NCBI GenBank assembly: GCA_037446575.1
Contig: JBBIII010000004.1
Span: 36,446-100,445, forward strand
Direction of reading: 5' to 3'
DNA length: 64,000 bases
Origin: JBBIII01 sp037446575
GTDB lineage: Bacteria; Bacteroidota; Ignavibacteria; UBA10030
Shown here: piece after piece, positions 26,697 to 34,776 of the stretch
Layout: each line of letters opens with the position of its first letter
Position numbering within the stretch: position 1 is the stretch's first letter
Made by a program: the position numbers and the translations under genes
The notes under the pieces: generated by a model
What the model was told of the DNA's origin: nothing
Database searches by the model: none
Seen by the model: only the letters and a program-made list of their open reading frames with translations

Positions 26697-27347
26697 ATGT
26701 ACAATTCAATTTTAGTTACTATAATAAACTATCAAACGCCAGACCTTTTAAAAATTTCATTCGAATCATTCCGCAATTATTATCCCAATGTTCAGGTGTT
26801 GTTAATAGACAACGGTTCTCGGGATAATTCTCCTGAGGTTATAAATAAATTAATAGAAAAATTTCCAAGCTCAACGCAAAATATATTTTTAGAAAAAAAT
26901 TTTTATCACGGTCCTGCTATGCACAAAGCAATTTGCATAACTGATAAGGAATATATTTTTTTTCTCGATTCGGATACTGAAACTAAGAAAGGCGGATTCT
27001 TAGAACAAATGTACGAGCAAATGCAAAATTCAAAAAATACTTATGCTATTGGGAGGCAAATCATTGTAAACAAGCGCGGGTTCTTATCTAACAAAGGTAC
27101 TCCTATTCTTACCCCAGCTTATTTAATGCTACGTGTAAATATGTATAAGCTATTACCTAAATTTGAGCATCATGGTCAACCGGCGCTAAAAAATTTTATT
27201 GCGGCGCACAAAAAAGGTTATTTGCTAAAATCATTCCCCATCGAAGAATTCATTGAACATAATTGGAGAGGAACTGCATCGCGTTTTGGATATGGATTGG
27301 GGCTAAAGGGAAAAATCGATTTTGTGCTGAATAAACTCGGCATCTGA
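26697..27347 (+). CDS. GT-A family 2 glycosyltransferase
   Basis: The nucleotide-sugar-binding start VTIINYQTPDLL, the LIDNGSRDNS loop and the metal-binding FFLDSDTE (DxD motif) identify a GT2 enzyme. It is 216 residues long, with no membrane helix. The sugar and acceptor are unknown; family members make cell-surface glycans. The gene stands alone, 39 bases after the PorZ-like gene and just before the promoter of the lipid operon. Confidence 0.85.
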   Translation: MYNSILVTIINYQTPDLLKISFESFRNYYPNVQVLLIDNGSRDNSPEVINKLIEKFPSSTQNIFLEKNFYHGPAMHKAICITDKEYIFFLDSDTETKKGGFLEQMYEQMQNSKNTYAIGRQIIVNKRGFLSNKGTPILTPAYLMLRVNMYKLLPKFEHHGQPALKNFIAAHKKGYLLKSFPIEEFIEHNWRGTASRFGYGLGLKGKIDFVLNKLGI

Positions 27348-27406
27348 TTCAATTTAACTCCTTTACAGCTTCGTTTTCCAATTTCCAGCCGTTTTAGAAT
27401 TTATCC

Positions 27407-27435
27407 TTGATTCTAAGGAATGATTTCGATATATT
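27407..27435 (+). promoter_or_regulatory. Promoter of the DUF177-rpmF-plsX-fab operon
   Basis: TTGATT (27407-27412) and TATATT (27430-27435) are spaced by exactly 17 bases. Transcription should start near 27442, giving a leader of about 140 bases before the DUF177 start codon, and this leader contains a structured element. Confidence 0.6.
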
Positions 27436-27460
27436 TTTACACGTTTTTTTAAAGTGTAAT

Positions 27461-27544
27461 TCGTTAGATAAAGACCCTAAAGAGTAAATATGGTCAATAT
27501 AGGCGGGAAGTTTTAACTTGCCGTAATAATCTAACGATTTTTTT
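27461..27544 (+). promoter_or_regulatory. Structured 5' leader ending in a terminator-like T-run
   Basis: The outer arms TCGTTAGAT (27461-27469) and ATCTAACGA (27529-27537) pair perfectly over 9 bases, and the right arm is followed at once by seven T. Within lie a GACC/GGTC helix (27473-27476, 27492-27495) and a CGG-AAGTT/AACTT-CCG hairpin (27504-27523). The whole forms a compact closed three-helix junction with a T-run, the shape of an attenuator or riboswitch. It sits between the promoter and DUF177. I do not recognise a known riboswitch class. An ordinary terminator for the glycosyltransferase gene upstream is an alternative, although the promoter lies between them. Confidence 0.55.
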
Positions 27545-27583
27545 ATGTGTCTCTGCTTAGCTGGAGAATTGCAAGGTAGATCG

Positions 27584-28093
27584 GTGTCGGAATTTCGGAT
27601 AAATATCTCAAATCTTTCAGAGGGGATACACGAATATTCCTTTGAAACCGAGCCGTTTAAAATTGGTTTGGATGAATGCTTTAATACAGCCGTCAAAGTG
27701 GCGGCAACGCTTGATAAAAGCTTACGTCAGATATTGCTTCAGGCAAAAGTTACTACGAGCGGAGTATTTGAGTGCGATCGGTGCCTTGAACAGTTTTCCA
27801 AACAATTGAATGTTGCATATACGGTTGTTTATATTCAGGATAACCGAACAGCAATTGATGTAAAAAAAGAAGAAGAGGTACAAGTTTTATCCGCAGATAC
27901 GAATTATATAGATTTGGATGAAGATGTAAGGCAGTACATTTTACTTGCTCTTCCTCAAAAGCTTCTTTGTGTAGAGGATTGCTTGGGGTTGTGTCCAAAT
28001 TGCGGAATTAACAAGAATAGCTCAAATTGCACTTGCCAGAATCAAACATTTGATTCAAGGTGGGATGCATTGAAAAAGCTATCAAGTAGTTAG
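27584..28093 (+). CDS. DUF177 (YceD) family protein
   Basis: DUF177 proteins occur directly before rpmF in most bacteria and act in 23S rRNA maturation and ribosome assembly. This copy shows FECDRCLEQF in the middle and a C-terminal CxxCGINKNSSNCTC zinc-like cluster typical of many family members. I chose the GTG at 27584 (AAGG about seven bases upstream), giving 169 residues beginning SEFRINISNL. The alternative ATG at 27545 lies directly after the T-run of the leader and adds a poorly conserved extension. It is followed by rpmF 31 bases later. Confidence 0.88.
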   Translation: MSEFRINISNLSEGIHEYSFETEPFKIGLDECFNTAVKVAATLDKSLRQILLQAKVTTSGVFECDRCLEQFSKQLNVAYTVVYIQDNRTAIDVKKEEEVQVLSADTNYIDLDEDVRQYILLALPQKLLCVEDCLGLCPNCGINKNSSNCTCQNQTFDSRWDALKKLSSS

Positions 28094-28124
28094 AGAAAAA
28101 GAAAAATATTCGAGGAAATATAAA

Positions 28125-28307
28125 ATGCCAAATCCGAAACGCAGACATTCAAAGACTCGTGGTCGAAAACGTAGAACGCATTACAAAGCTTCTGCTCCAG
28201 CATTACAAGAATGCCCAAATTGCCATGAGCAAAAGTTGCAACATCGTGTATGCCCGCATTGCGGGTTTTACAATGGTCGTTCTATAATCACACCGAAAGA
28301 AGCCTAA
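28125..28307 (+). CDS. rpmF: Ribosomal protein L32
   Basis: Sixty residues start with the conserved NPKRRHSKTRGRKRRTH stretch and include the zinc-binding cysteine set CPNCHEQ and CPHCGFYNG (four Cys). It is a component of the 50S subunit. The gene order DUF177-rpmF-plsX-fab is the classical arrangement that couples ribosome and fatty-acid synthesis. Confidence 0.97.
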   Translation: MPNPKRRHSKTRGRKRRTHYKASAPALQECPNCHEQKLQHRVCPHCGFYNGRSIITPKEA

Positions 28308-28356
28308 GAGATAGGAACCGTTTCGAAGCAAATTATTCGTAATCGAAACGAAATAG

Positions 28357-29376
28357 ATGGAATCTACTTATAAATTACGTATTGCAATCGATGCTATGGG
28401 TGGAGACTATGCACCAGAGCGTGAAGTAGCCGGCGCCATTGAAGCTCTTAGCTCAAGTCAAAGCGCGTTTGAAATAATCTTAGTTGGCGATGAGCATTCA
28501 ATTCGACATGAGCTGAAAAAGTTTGATTCAGAAAATCTTCCAATTTCAATTATCCACGCAACACAAACAATTACGATGGAAGACTCGCCAACCGCCGCTC
28601 TAAAGCAGAAAAAAGATTCATCGCTTGCTGTTGGAATGCGGTTGCATCAAGAGCGTAAGGTGGACGCATTTGTCAGTGCAGGCAATACAGGCGCGGTACT
28701 TTCTGCTGCGACTTTAATTTTAGGAAGAATAAAAGGCATTAGCCGACCTACAATAGGCACATTTATTCCTGCAGATTTCGGAGTAACGCTTATGTTGGAT
28801 GCAGGAGCAAATGTTGACTGCCGACCGCAGCAGTTATATGAATTTGCAGTAATGGGAAGCACCTACGTTCAATTGCTTAAGAAAATTGAGAAGCCGAAAG
28901 TAGCTTTATTAAATGTTGGAGAAGAAAAATCCAAAGGAACAGAAGCTGTGCTCGAAGCACATAAATTACTTTCAGAAAGCAATTTGAATTTTATTGGGAA
29001 TGTTGAAGGTAGAGATATTATTAGATACAAAGCAGATGTTGTTGTGTGTGATGGGTTTGTGGGTAATGTGATTTTAAAATTCGGCGAAAGCGTTCCTTTG
29101 TTCTTAAAAAGCAGACTTAAACAATTTGCGTCTCGCGGTTTTTTAAACAAAGTAGCGGTTGGTTTAGCTCGGTTTCCCTTAAAAGCATCGCTTAGCGATT
29201 TGGACCCAAATATTGAAGGCGGCGTTCCTATCTTGGGAGTAAACGGAGCGGTAATTATCGGGCACGGGAGCTCGACTCCTATAGGAATTAAGAATATGAT
29301 TATTAGGGGAATGGAAGTAGCAAAGAATCAAGTAAATCTTAAAATTGAAGAAGCATTGGCATCAAAAAAACAATAA
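28357..29376 (+). CDS. plsX: Phosphate acyltransferase PlsX
   Basis: The sequence AIDAMGGDYAPE at the start and GNTGAVLSAATLIL, EGRDI and DGFVGNVILKF downstream are standard PlsX motifs. The enzyme makes acyl-phosphate from acyl-ACP for phospholipid synthesis at the inner membrane. Length 339 is normal. It is 49 bases after rpmF and 8 bases before fabH. Confidence 0.96.
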   Translation: MESTYKLRIAIDAMGGDYAPEREVAGAIEALSSSQSAFEIILVGDEHSIRHELKKFDSENLPISIIHATQTITMEDSPTAALKQKKDSSLAVGMRLHQERKVDAFVSAGNTGAVLSAATLILGRIKGISRPTIGTFIPADFGVTLMLDAGANVDCRPQQLYEFAVMGSTYVQLLKKIEKPKVALLNVGEEKSKGTEAVLEAHKLLSESNLNFIGNVEGRDIIRYKADVVVCDGFVGNVILKFGESVPLFLKSRLKQFASRGFLNKVAVGLARFPLKASLSDLDPNIEGGVPILGVNGAVIIGHGSSTPIGIKNMIIRGMEVAKNQVNLKIEEALASKKQ

Positions 29377-29384
29377 GGATAACG

Positions 29385-30395
29385 ATGGAGTTAAAAAGAG
29401 CGACAATAACAGCGGTTAGCCATTATGTTCCGGAAAAGGTACTTACAAATTTTGATCTTGAGAAGATGGTCGATACAAGCGATGAATGGATTAGGACACG
29501 AACAGGGATCAGCGAGCGCCGTATTTTAGAACAAGGCGCGACCTCAGATTTAGCTTATAGAGCCGTTAAGCAATTATTAAAGAATAGAGGCATAGACAAA
29601 TCGGAAGTAGAATTAATTATTGTTGCAACAATTACGCCGGATATGGCTTTTCCATCAACAGCATGTATTGTTCAAGAAAAAATCGGCGCAAAGAATGCGT
29701 GGGCATTTGACCTTAATGCCGCATGCTCAGGATTTGTTTATGCACTGAGCGTCGGGTCTCGGTTTATTGAAACCGGACTTCATTCAAAAGTTGTAGTGGT
29801 CGGTGCGGATAAGATGAGCGCTATTACTGATTATACAGATAGAAATACTTGTGTTCTTTTTGGCGATGCAGCCGCGGCAGTATTGTTAGAACCTACAGAT
29901 GAAAAAGAATACGGAATTCTCGATCAAAAATTATATAGCGATGGCTCAGGTAAGGAATTTTTACACATGAAAGCAGGCGGAAGCTTAAATCCACCAACTC
30001 ACGAAACAATAGATAAGAAGATGCATTATGTATATCAAGACGGAAAATCTGTTTTTAAAAACGCAGTTGTGGGAATGGCAGATGTTGCCGCCGAAATTAT
30101 GAAGCGCAATAATCTTAAAGGTGAAGATATAGCTTGGTTAGTGCCACATCAGGCAAATATGCGAATTATAGACGCTACCGCCGACCGAATGGGAATTGAA
30201 AAAAATCGGGTTATGATAAATATTGAAAAATATGGGAATACTACTGCGGCTACAATTCCTTTATGTTTATCTGAATGGTGGCAAGCAGGTAAATTAAAGC
30301 GTGGTCAAAATGTTGTGCTGGCGGCTTTCGGCGCAGGGTACACTTGGGGTGCAATTTTACTAAAATGGTCTCTTCAAACTCTGGAGAAAAAATGA
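29385..30395 (+). CDS. fabH: Beta-ketoacyl-ACP synthase III
   Basis: The catalytic triad is visible: Cys114 in NAACSGFVYA, His in VPHQANMR, and Asn in YGNTTAATIP. The enzyme condenses acetyl-CoA with malonyl-ACP to start fatty-acid chains. The stop codon overlaps the fabD start as ATGA, showing translational coupling. Confidence 0.97.
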   Translation: MELKRATITAVSHYVPEKVLTNFDLEKMVDTSDEWIRTRTGISERRILEQGATSDLAYRAVKQLLKNRGIDKSEVELIIVATITPDMAFPSTACIVQEKIGAKNAWAFDLNAACSGFVYALSVGSRFIETGLHSKVVVVGADKMSAITDYTDRNTCVLFGDAAAAVLLEPTDEKEYGILDQKLYSDGSGKEFLHMKAGGSLNPPTHETIDKKMHYVYQDGKSVFKNAVVGMADVAAEIMKRNNLKGEDIAWLVPHQANMRIIDATADRMGIEKNRVMINIEKYGNTTAATIPLCLSEWWQAGKLKRGQNVVLAAFGAGYTWGAILLKWSLQTLEKK

Positions 30396-31309
30396 CAAAG
30401 ACAGCATTTGTTTTTCCCGGGCAGGGTTCACAATTTGTAGGTATGGGCAAAGACCTATACGATGGCAATTCTGAAGCGAAAGCTTTATTCGATAAAACAG
30501 ATTCAATTTTGGGATTCCCGCTAAGCAAAATTTGTTTTGAAGGTCCGGAAGAGGAGCTAAGACAGACAAAAAATACTCAGCCGGCAATTTTTGTTCATAG
30601 TATTATCCTCTTTCATCTTATTAAAAATCCGAAATTTGATATGGCGGCAGGACATTCGCTTGGCGAATACTCTGCTTTAGTTGCGGCAGGTTCTTTGACA
30701 TTAGAAGATGGCTTGAAATTAGTCCGTTTGCGCGGCGAATTGATGCAGAAAGCAGGAGCGGAAAATCCAGGAACTATGGCGGCTATCGTAGGGCTTAATT
30801 CAAAAATTGTTACCGAAATTTGTACAGAATCCTCTGTTGATGGAATTGTAAAAGCGGCTAATTTCAATTCGCCGGGTCAGGTTGTAATTTCGGGTTCGTT
30901 AGCCGGCGTAAAAAAAGCAATGGAAATTTCTTTAGCTCGTGGCGCAAAAATGGCAAAGGAACTTCCTGTTAGCGGAGCTTTCCACTCTCCATTAATGGAA
31001 TCGGCGCAAGATGGATTAAAAAGTGCAATCGATCACGTTAATATTAAAGACGCAGTTGTTCCTGTTTATGCAAATGTAACTGCAAGACCAATGAAGAACA
31101 GCGAAGAGATTAGAAATTTTTTACTAAGACAACTTACTTCACCCGTGCGCTGGGAAGAAAGCATTGCAGAAATGATAACTGACGGTTGTGCAACATTCAA
31201 AGAAATAGGACCAGGCAAAGTATTACAAGGTTTGATTAAAAGAATTAACAATAATGTTGAAACTGTCGGCATCGAAAAATTAACAGATTTAAAAATCGAG
31301 GTTCAGTAA
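30392..31309 (+). CDS. fabD: Malonyl-CoA:ACP transacylase
   Basis: The signature FPGQGSQFVGMGK, catalytic Ser89 in GHSLGEY, and SGAFHSPLM with the catalytic His are present. It loads malonyl groups onto ACP. I chose the ATG at 30392, which overlaps the fabH stop by four bases and starts exactly at the family N-terminus (MTKTAFVFPG); an upstream GTG in frame would add 16 residues inside fabH. Confidence 0.97.
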   Translation: MTKTAFVFPGQGSQFVGMGKDLYDGNSEAKALFDKTDSILGFPLSKICFEGPEEELRQTKNTQPAIFVHSIILFHLIKNPKFDMAAGHSLGEYSALVAAGSLTLEDGLKLVRLRGELMQKAGAENPGTMAAIVGLNSKIVTEICTESSVDGIVKAANFNSPGQVVISGSLAGVKKAMEISLARGAKMAKELPVSGAFHSPLMESAQDGLKSAIDHVNIKDAVVPVYANVTARPMKNSEEIRNFLLRQLTSPVRWEESIAEMITDGCATFKEIGPGKVLQGLIKRINNNVETVGIEKLTDLKIEVQ

Positions 31310-31323
31310 TAAATATTTATTTC

Positions 31324-31354
31324 TTGACCTACGGGTAATAAAAAAATATTTTTG
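31324..31354 (+). promoter_or_regulatory. Internal promoter before fabG (Bacteroidota-type)
   Basis: TTGACC (31324-31329) is 17 bases from TATTTT (31347-31352). Seen another way, TTG followed after 20 bases by TATTTTTG fits the Bacteroidota -33/-7 pattern TTG...TAnnTTTG. The fabG ATG lies only about 21 bases further, giving a very short leader. The promoter would let fabG, acpP and fabF be expressed apart from the upstream genes. Confidence 0.65.
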
Positions 31355-31375
31355 TATTATTGAATAAGGAAATAT

Positions 31376-32122
31376 ATGAGAATACTTGAGAATAAGGTTG
31401 CGTTGATAACAGGAGGTGCGCGGGGCATCGGGCGTGAAATTGTGCTCAAGCTTGCATCTGAAGGGGCAAATGTTGCTTTTACAGATATTAGACTTGAAGG
31501 TGTTGCTGATGAAGTTATAGAGCTATCACGTTCAAAAGGCGTTAAAGCTTTCGCATTTCAATCAGATGTGCGAAGCCTATCAGAAGCTCAAACTACCATT
31601 GAAGCAGTAGTAAAAGAATTTCAGCGTATCGATATACTTATAAATAATGCCGGCATTACGCGTGATAATTTGATAATGCGAATGACGGAGGATGAATGGG
31701 ATTCGGTTATAGCGATTAACTTGAAAGGAACATTTAATTTTTGCAAAGCCGCCTGCAGACAAATGCTCGGTCAACGAGAAGGTAAAATTATCAACATCGC
31801 ATCAGTTGTTGGCGTTATGGGCAATGCCGGTCAGGTAAATTACTCAGCATCAAAAGCCGGCGTAATAGGACTCACGAAAACTCTTGCAAAAGAATTTGCT
31901 TCTCGCAATATTCAAGTAAATGCAATAGCCCCAGGATTTATCGATACAGAAATGACACAGAAACTTAATGAACAACAGCGTGAAGCATTAACGAATGCAA
32001 TTCCAATGAAACGCATCGCAAAACCTGAAGAAATAGCGAATGTAGTTGCTTTTCTTGCTTCACCAGCCGCTAATTATATCACTGGACAAGTGATTAATGT
32101 TGACGGCGGCTTGGTTATGTAA
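31376..32122 (+). CDS. fabG: 3-oxoacyl-ACP reductase
   Basis: A short-chain dehydrogenase with TGGARGIGRE for NADPH, NNAGITRD, and catalytic Ser-Tyr-Lys at NIASVVGVMGNAG and YSASKAG. It reduces 3-oxoacyl-ACP in the fatty-acid elongation cycle. The terminal GQVINVDGGLVM is typical of FabG. It has its own promoter and is followed by acpP. Confidence 0.96.
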   Translation: MRILENKVALITGGARGIGREIVLKLASEGANVAFTDIRLEGVADEVIELSRSKGVKAFAFQSDVRSLSEAQTTIEAVVKEFQRIDILINNAGITRDNLIMRMTEDEWDSVIAINLKGTFNFCKAACRQMLGQREGKIINIASVVGVMGNAGQVNYSASKAGVIGLTKTLAKEFASRNIQVNAIAPGFIDTEMTQKLNEQQREALTNAIPMKRIAKPEEIANVVAFLASPAANYITGQVINVDGGLVM

Positions 32123-32175
32123 AAAAATAATAAACCATTAGTAAAATCTATAACAACAATTTAAGGAGTAAACCA

Positions 32176-32412
32176 ATGGCAGATACAGCTGAGAAAGTGA
32201 AAGAAATAATAGTTTCAAAATTAGGCGTCGATGCGGCGCAAGTTACCCCTGAAGCTTCTTTCACGAATGATCTCGGTGCTGATTCACTTGATACAGTTGA
32301 ATTAGTTATGGAATTCGAGAAAGCGTTCAACATTCAAATTCCGGATGAAGACGCGGAAAAAATTGCGAATGTTGGCGACGTTATCAATTATCTAAAAGCA
32401 AAAGGTTTGTGA
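32176..32412 (+). CDS. acpP: Acyl carrier protein
   Basis: This 78-residue acidic protein has the phosphopantetheine attachment Ser in GADSLDTVELVM and the typical IPDEDAEKI helix. It carries growing acyl chains. An AAGGAG ribosome site precedes the ATG. A large structured spacer separates it from fabF. Confidence 0.97.
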   Translation: MADTAEKVKEIIVSKLGVDAAQVTPEASFTNDLGADSLDTVELVMEFEKAFNIQIPDEDAEKIANVGDVINYLKAKGL

Positions 32413-32433
32413 TAGTTAGCTTGTTTTTATAAA

Positions 32434-32576
32434 TGTGGCTGTACAAAAAGTTATTTTTACCGCTACAACATTGCAGAAGAATAATTTTAGTCATTGAACT
32501 CAATATTAAAATTATAAATAAAAATTCTTCAATGCATCTTGATATTACTTATTAGGATGCTTTATGTACAGCCACA
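32434..32576. repeat. Nested inverted repeat between acpP and fabF
   Basis: In the 228-base gap between acpP and fabF the 12-base arms TGTGGCTGTACA (32434-32445) and TGTACAGCCACA (32565-32576) are exact reverse complements. Inside, a GCAGAAGAAT-type arm (from 32472) pairs with ATTCTTC (around 32524), and GCATC (32534-32538) pairs with GATGC (32556-32560). The RNA would fold into a branched hairpin of about 140 bases. There is no following T-run. Possible roles are differential mRNA stability (acpP is needed in excess) or a mobile remnant. Confidence 0.6.
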
Positions 32577-32640
32577 AGTTTGCTTAATTTCTTTCTAAGT
32601 ATTTTTATTTACTTTATAAATGAATTAAGGACAATGAAAA

Positions 32641-33903
32641 ATGGCTTTTGATGGAAAAAAAAGGCGGGTTGTTGTAACCGGGATGGGTGTAATTACACCT
32701 GTTGGCAACAGTGTTCAGGAATATTGGCAGGCGCTATTAAATGGAAAGAGCGGCGCCGCGCCTATTACTTACTTCGATACGAGTAAACATGAAACCAAAT
32801 TTGCTTGCGAGGTAAAAGGTTTTGATCCATTAAATTATATGGATAGAAAGATTGCGCAACGCGCCGATCTTTTTACTTTATATGGAATTGCCGCATGCAA
32901 AGAAGCGATTAAAGATTCCGGATTGAATTTGGAAGTAGAAGATCGCGAACGTATCGGCGTTATTTACGGATCGGGAATCGGCGGCATGTGGACATACCAT
33001 AAGCAATTTATGAATTTTATTGAAGCCGGCGGGCCAAGAATGATAAGCCCATTTTTTATACCGATGTTAATTCCGGATATAGCCGCCGGACGTATTTCAA
33101 TGATGTACGGTTTAAAAGGTCCTAACTACGCTACCGTTTCAGCTTGTGCTACTTCTTCTCATGCTATAGGCGTTGCCTGTATGCACATTCAATTAGGAAA
33201 TGCAGATGTAATGGTTACGGGCGGAGGCGAAGCCAGTATTTGTCCGATGGGTGTAGGAGGATTTAATGCGCTTAAAGCGATTTCGACACGTAACGACGCT
33301 CCGGAAAAAGCAAGCCGTCCTTTTGATAAAGATAGAGATGGTTTTGTGATGGGTGAAGGCGGTGGTATAATTGTACTAGAAGAACTTGAGCATGCAATCA
33401 AACGTGGAGCCAAGATATACGCAGAACTTGCCGGTGTTGGTTTTACGGGTGATGCACACCATATAACCGAACCGGCTCCAGGCGGCGAAGGAGCAGTGCG
33501 ATCTATGCGGATTGCAATACAGAATGCAGGTTTATCTCCAAATGATGTTGATCATGTAAATACTCATGGAACGTCTACGCCAGTAGGTGATCCGAGCGAA
33601 ACAACAGCTATCAAAACTGTCTTTGGAGAAAGAGCGTATAAGCTTGCTGTTAATTCTACAAAATCAATCGTTGGTCATTTGCTCGGCGCAGCCGGCGTTG
33701 TTGAAGCCGTTGCAACAATTATGGAAATTCAAACAAACAAGGTGCATCCAACAATAAATTTAGACAACCCAGACCCTGCGTGCGACTTAAACTATATACC
33801 GCATAAAGCACAGGATTGGAATGTAGATATAGCAATCAGTAATACGTTCGGTTTTGGCGGTCATAATGCAACTCTTCTCTTTAAAAAAATCCAAGAGAGA
33901 TGA
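32641..33903 (+). CDS. fabF: 3-oxoacyl-ACP synthase II
   Basis: The condensing-enzyme triad is Cys169 in SACATSSHA, His in NTHGTSTPVGD, and His in SIVGHLLGAAG. It elongates acyl-ACP with malonyl-ACP. Length 420 is normal. The reading frame begins at the ATG preceded by AAGGACA. It is followed by rnc 30 bases downstream, the usual fabF-rnc order. Confidence 0.97.
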   Translation: MAFDGKKRRVVVTGMGVITPVGNSVQEYWQALLNGKSGAAPITYFDTSKHETKFACEVKGFDPLNYMDRKIAQRADLFTLYGIAACKEAIKDSGLNLEVEDRERIGVIYGSGIGGMWTYHKQFMNFIEAGGPRMISPFFIPMLIPDIAAGRISMMYGLKGPNYATVSACATSSHAIGVACMHIQLGNADVMVTGGGEASICPMGVGGFNALKAISTRNDAPEKASRPFDKDRDGFVMGEGGGIIVLEELEHAIKRGAKIYAELAGVGFTGDAHHITEPAPGGEGAVRSMRIAIQNAGLSPNDVDHVNTHGTSTPVGDPSETTAIKTVFGERAYKLAVNSTKSIVGHLLGAAGVVEAVATIMEIQTNKVHPTINLDNPDPACDLNYIPHKAQDWNVDIAISNTFGFGGHNATLLFKKIQER

Positions 33904-33933
33904 TTCCAAATCCAGTAATGGATTAAAAACATT

Positions 33934-34776
33934 GTGTTGAACAACTTATTTTATCGGCTTTTGTGCCGAATTATTCCGAAAAGTATTTTTTGTGTTTCAA
34001 GGGACAAAAAAAACAAATCCTTGATAGAAAAACTTCGTTCAAACGGTTTTAATTTCACGAAGTTCGAACAAGCTATTCAATACCGCCCGCACAATTGGAA
34101 ATTCTTTTTGCAGGCATTATTACACCGGTCATACCTGCAATTTTTAGATGATGAATGGAATTCCAACGAGCGTCTTGAATTCTTAGGGGATGCAATTCTA
34201 AACTTGGTTGTCGCTGAATACTTATATAAAACCTATCCAGAAGTAAAAGAAGGAAGTCTGACAAAAATGCGCTCGCGTTTAGTCAATAGAAAATTTTTAG
34301 CGCAACGTGCAAAAGAAATGAATTTGTCGAAATTTTTATTGTTAAGCACGAGCGCTGCGCAATCTATTGGAAGCGGTTCAGAATCTATAACTGCAGACGC
34401 ATTCGAATCGGTAATCGGGGCGCTATATTTAGATGGCGGTTATAAAGCCGCGAAGAAATTTATCTGTAATAATCTGCTAAATGATCCTAATGTTTTTAAT
34501 TATGCTTTAACAGATGATAATTATAAAAGCGCATTACTTGAATATTCGCAAGCTCTCTCGCTTGGAATACCACGCTATTCCGTTTTACGCGAAGATGGTC
34601 CTGAGCATAATAGGCGTTTTACTATAGAAGTATATGTCGGCGAACAATTGTATGGAGTCGGTTCGGGAAAAAGCAAAAAAGACGCCGAGCAATCTGCGGC
34701 GGCGAATGCTTTAGATCAATTAAAAAATTATACTACAATTGATAATAGAAATGGTTATGCAATACAAGACAAATGA
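33934..34776 (+). CDS. rnc: Ribonuclease III
   Basis: Ribonuclease III signature NERLEFLGDAILNLVV with catalytic acidic residues is followed by a C-terminal dsRNA-binding domain (ALLEYSQ... KKDAEQSAAANAL). It processes rRNA and structured mRNA. The N-terminus carries about 40 additional residues before the catalytic domain; the start is GTG at 33934 or TTG three bases later, because no ATG fits. The gene's 3' end overlaps the start of gcvP by about 26 bases. Confidence 0.92.
   Translation: MLNNLFYRLLCRIIPKSIFCVSRDKKNKSLIEKLRSNGFNFTKFEQAIQYRPHNWKFFLQALLHRSYLQFLDDEWNSNERLEFLGDAILNLVVAEYLYKTYPEVKEGSLTKMRSRLVNRKFLAQRAKEMNLSKFLLLSTSAAQSIGSGSESITADAFESVIGALYLDGGYKAAKKFICNNLLNDPNVFNYALTDDNYKSALLEYSQALSLGIPRYSVLREDGPEHNRRFTIEVYVGEQLYGVGSGKSKKDAEQSAAANALDQLKNYTTIDNRNGYAIQDK

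Noticed and set aside
33189..33413. Minus-strand frame inside fabF with serine/proline-rich residues
   Set aside because: A shadow of the conserved plus-strand gene; composition is typical of antisense frames.
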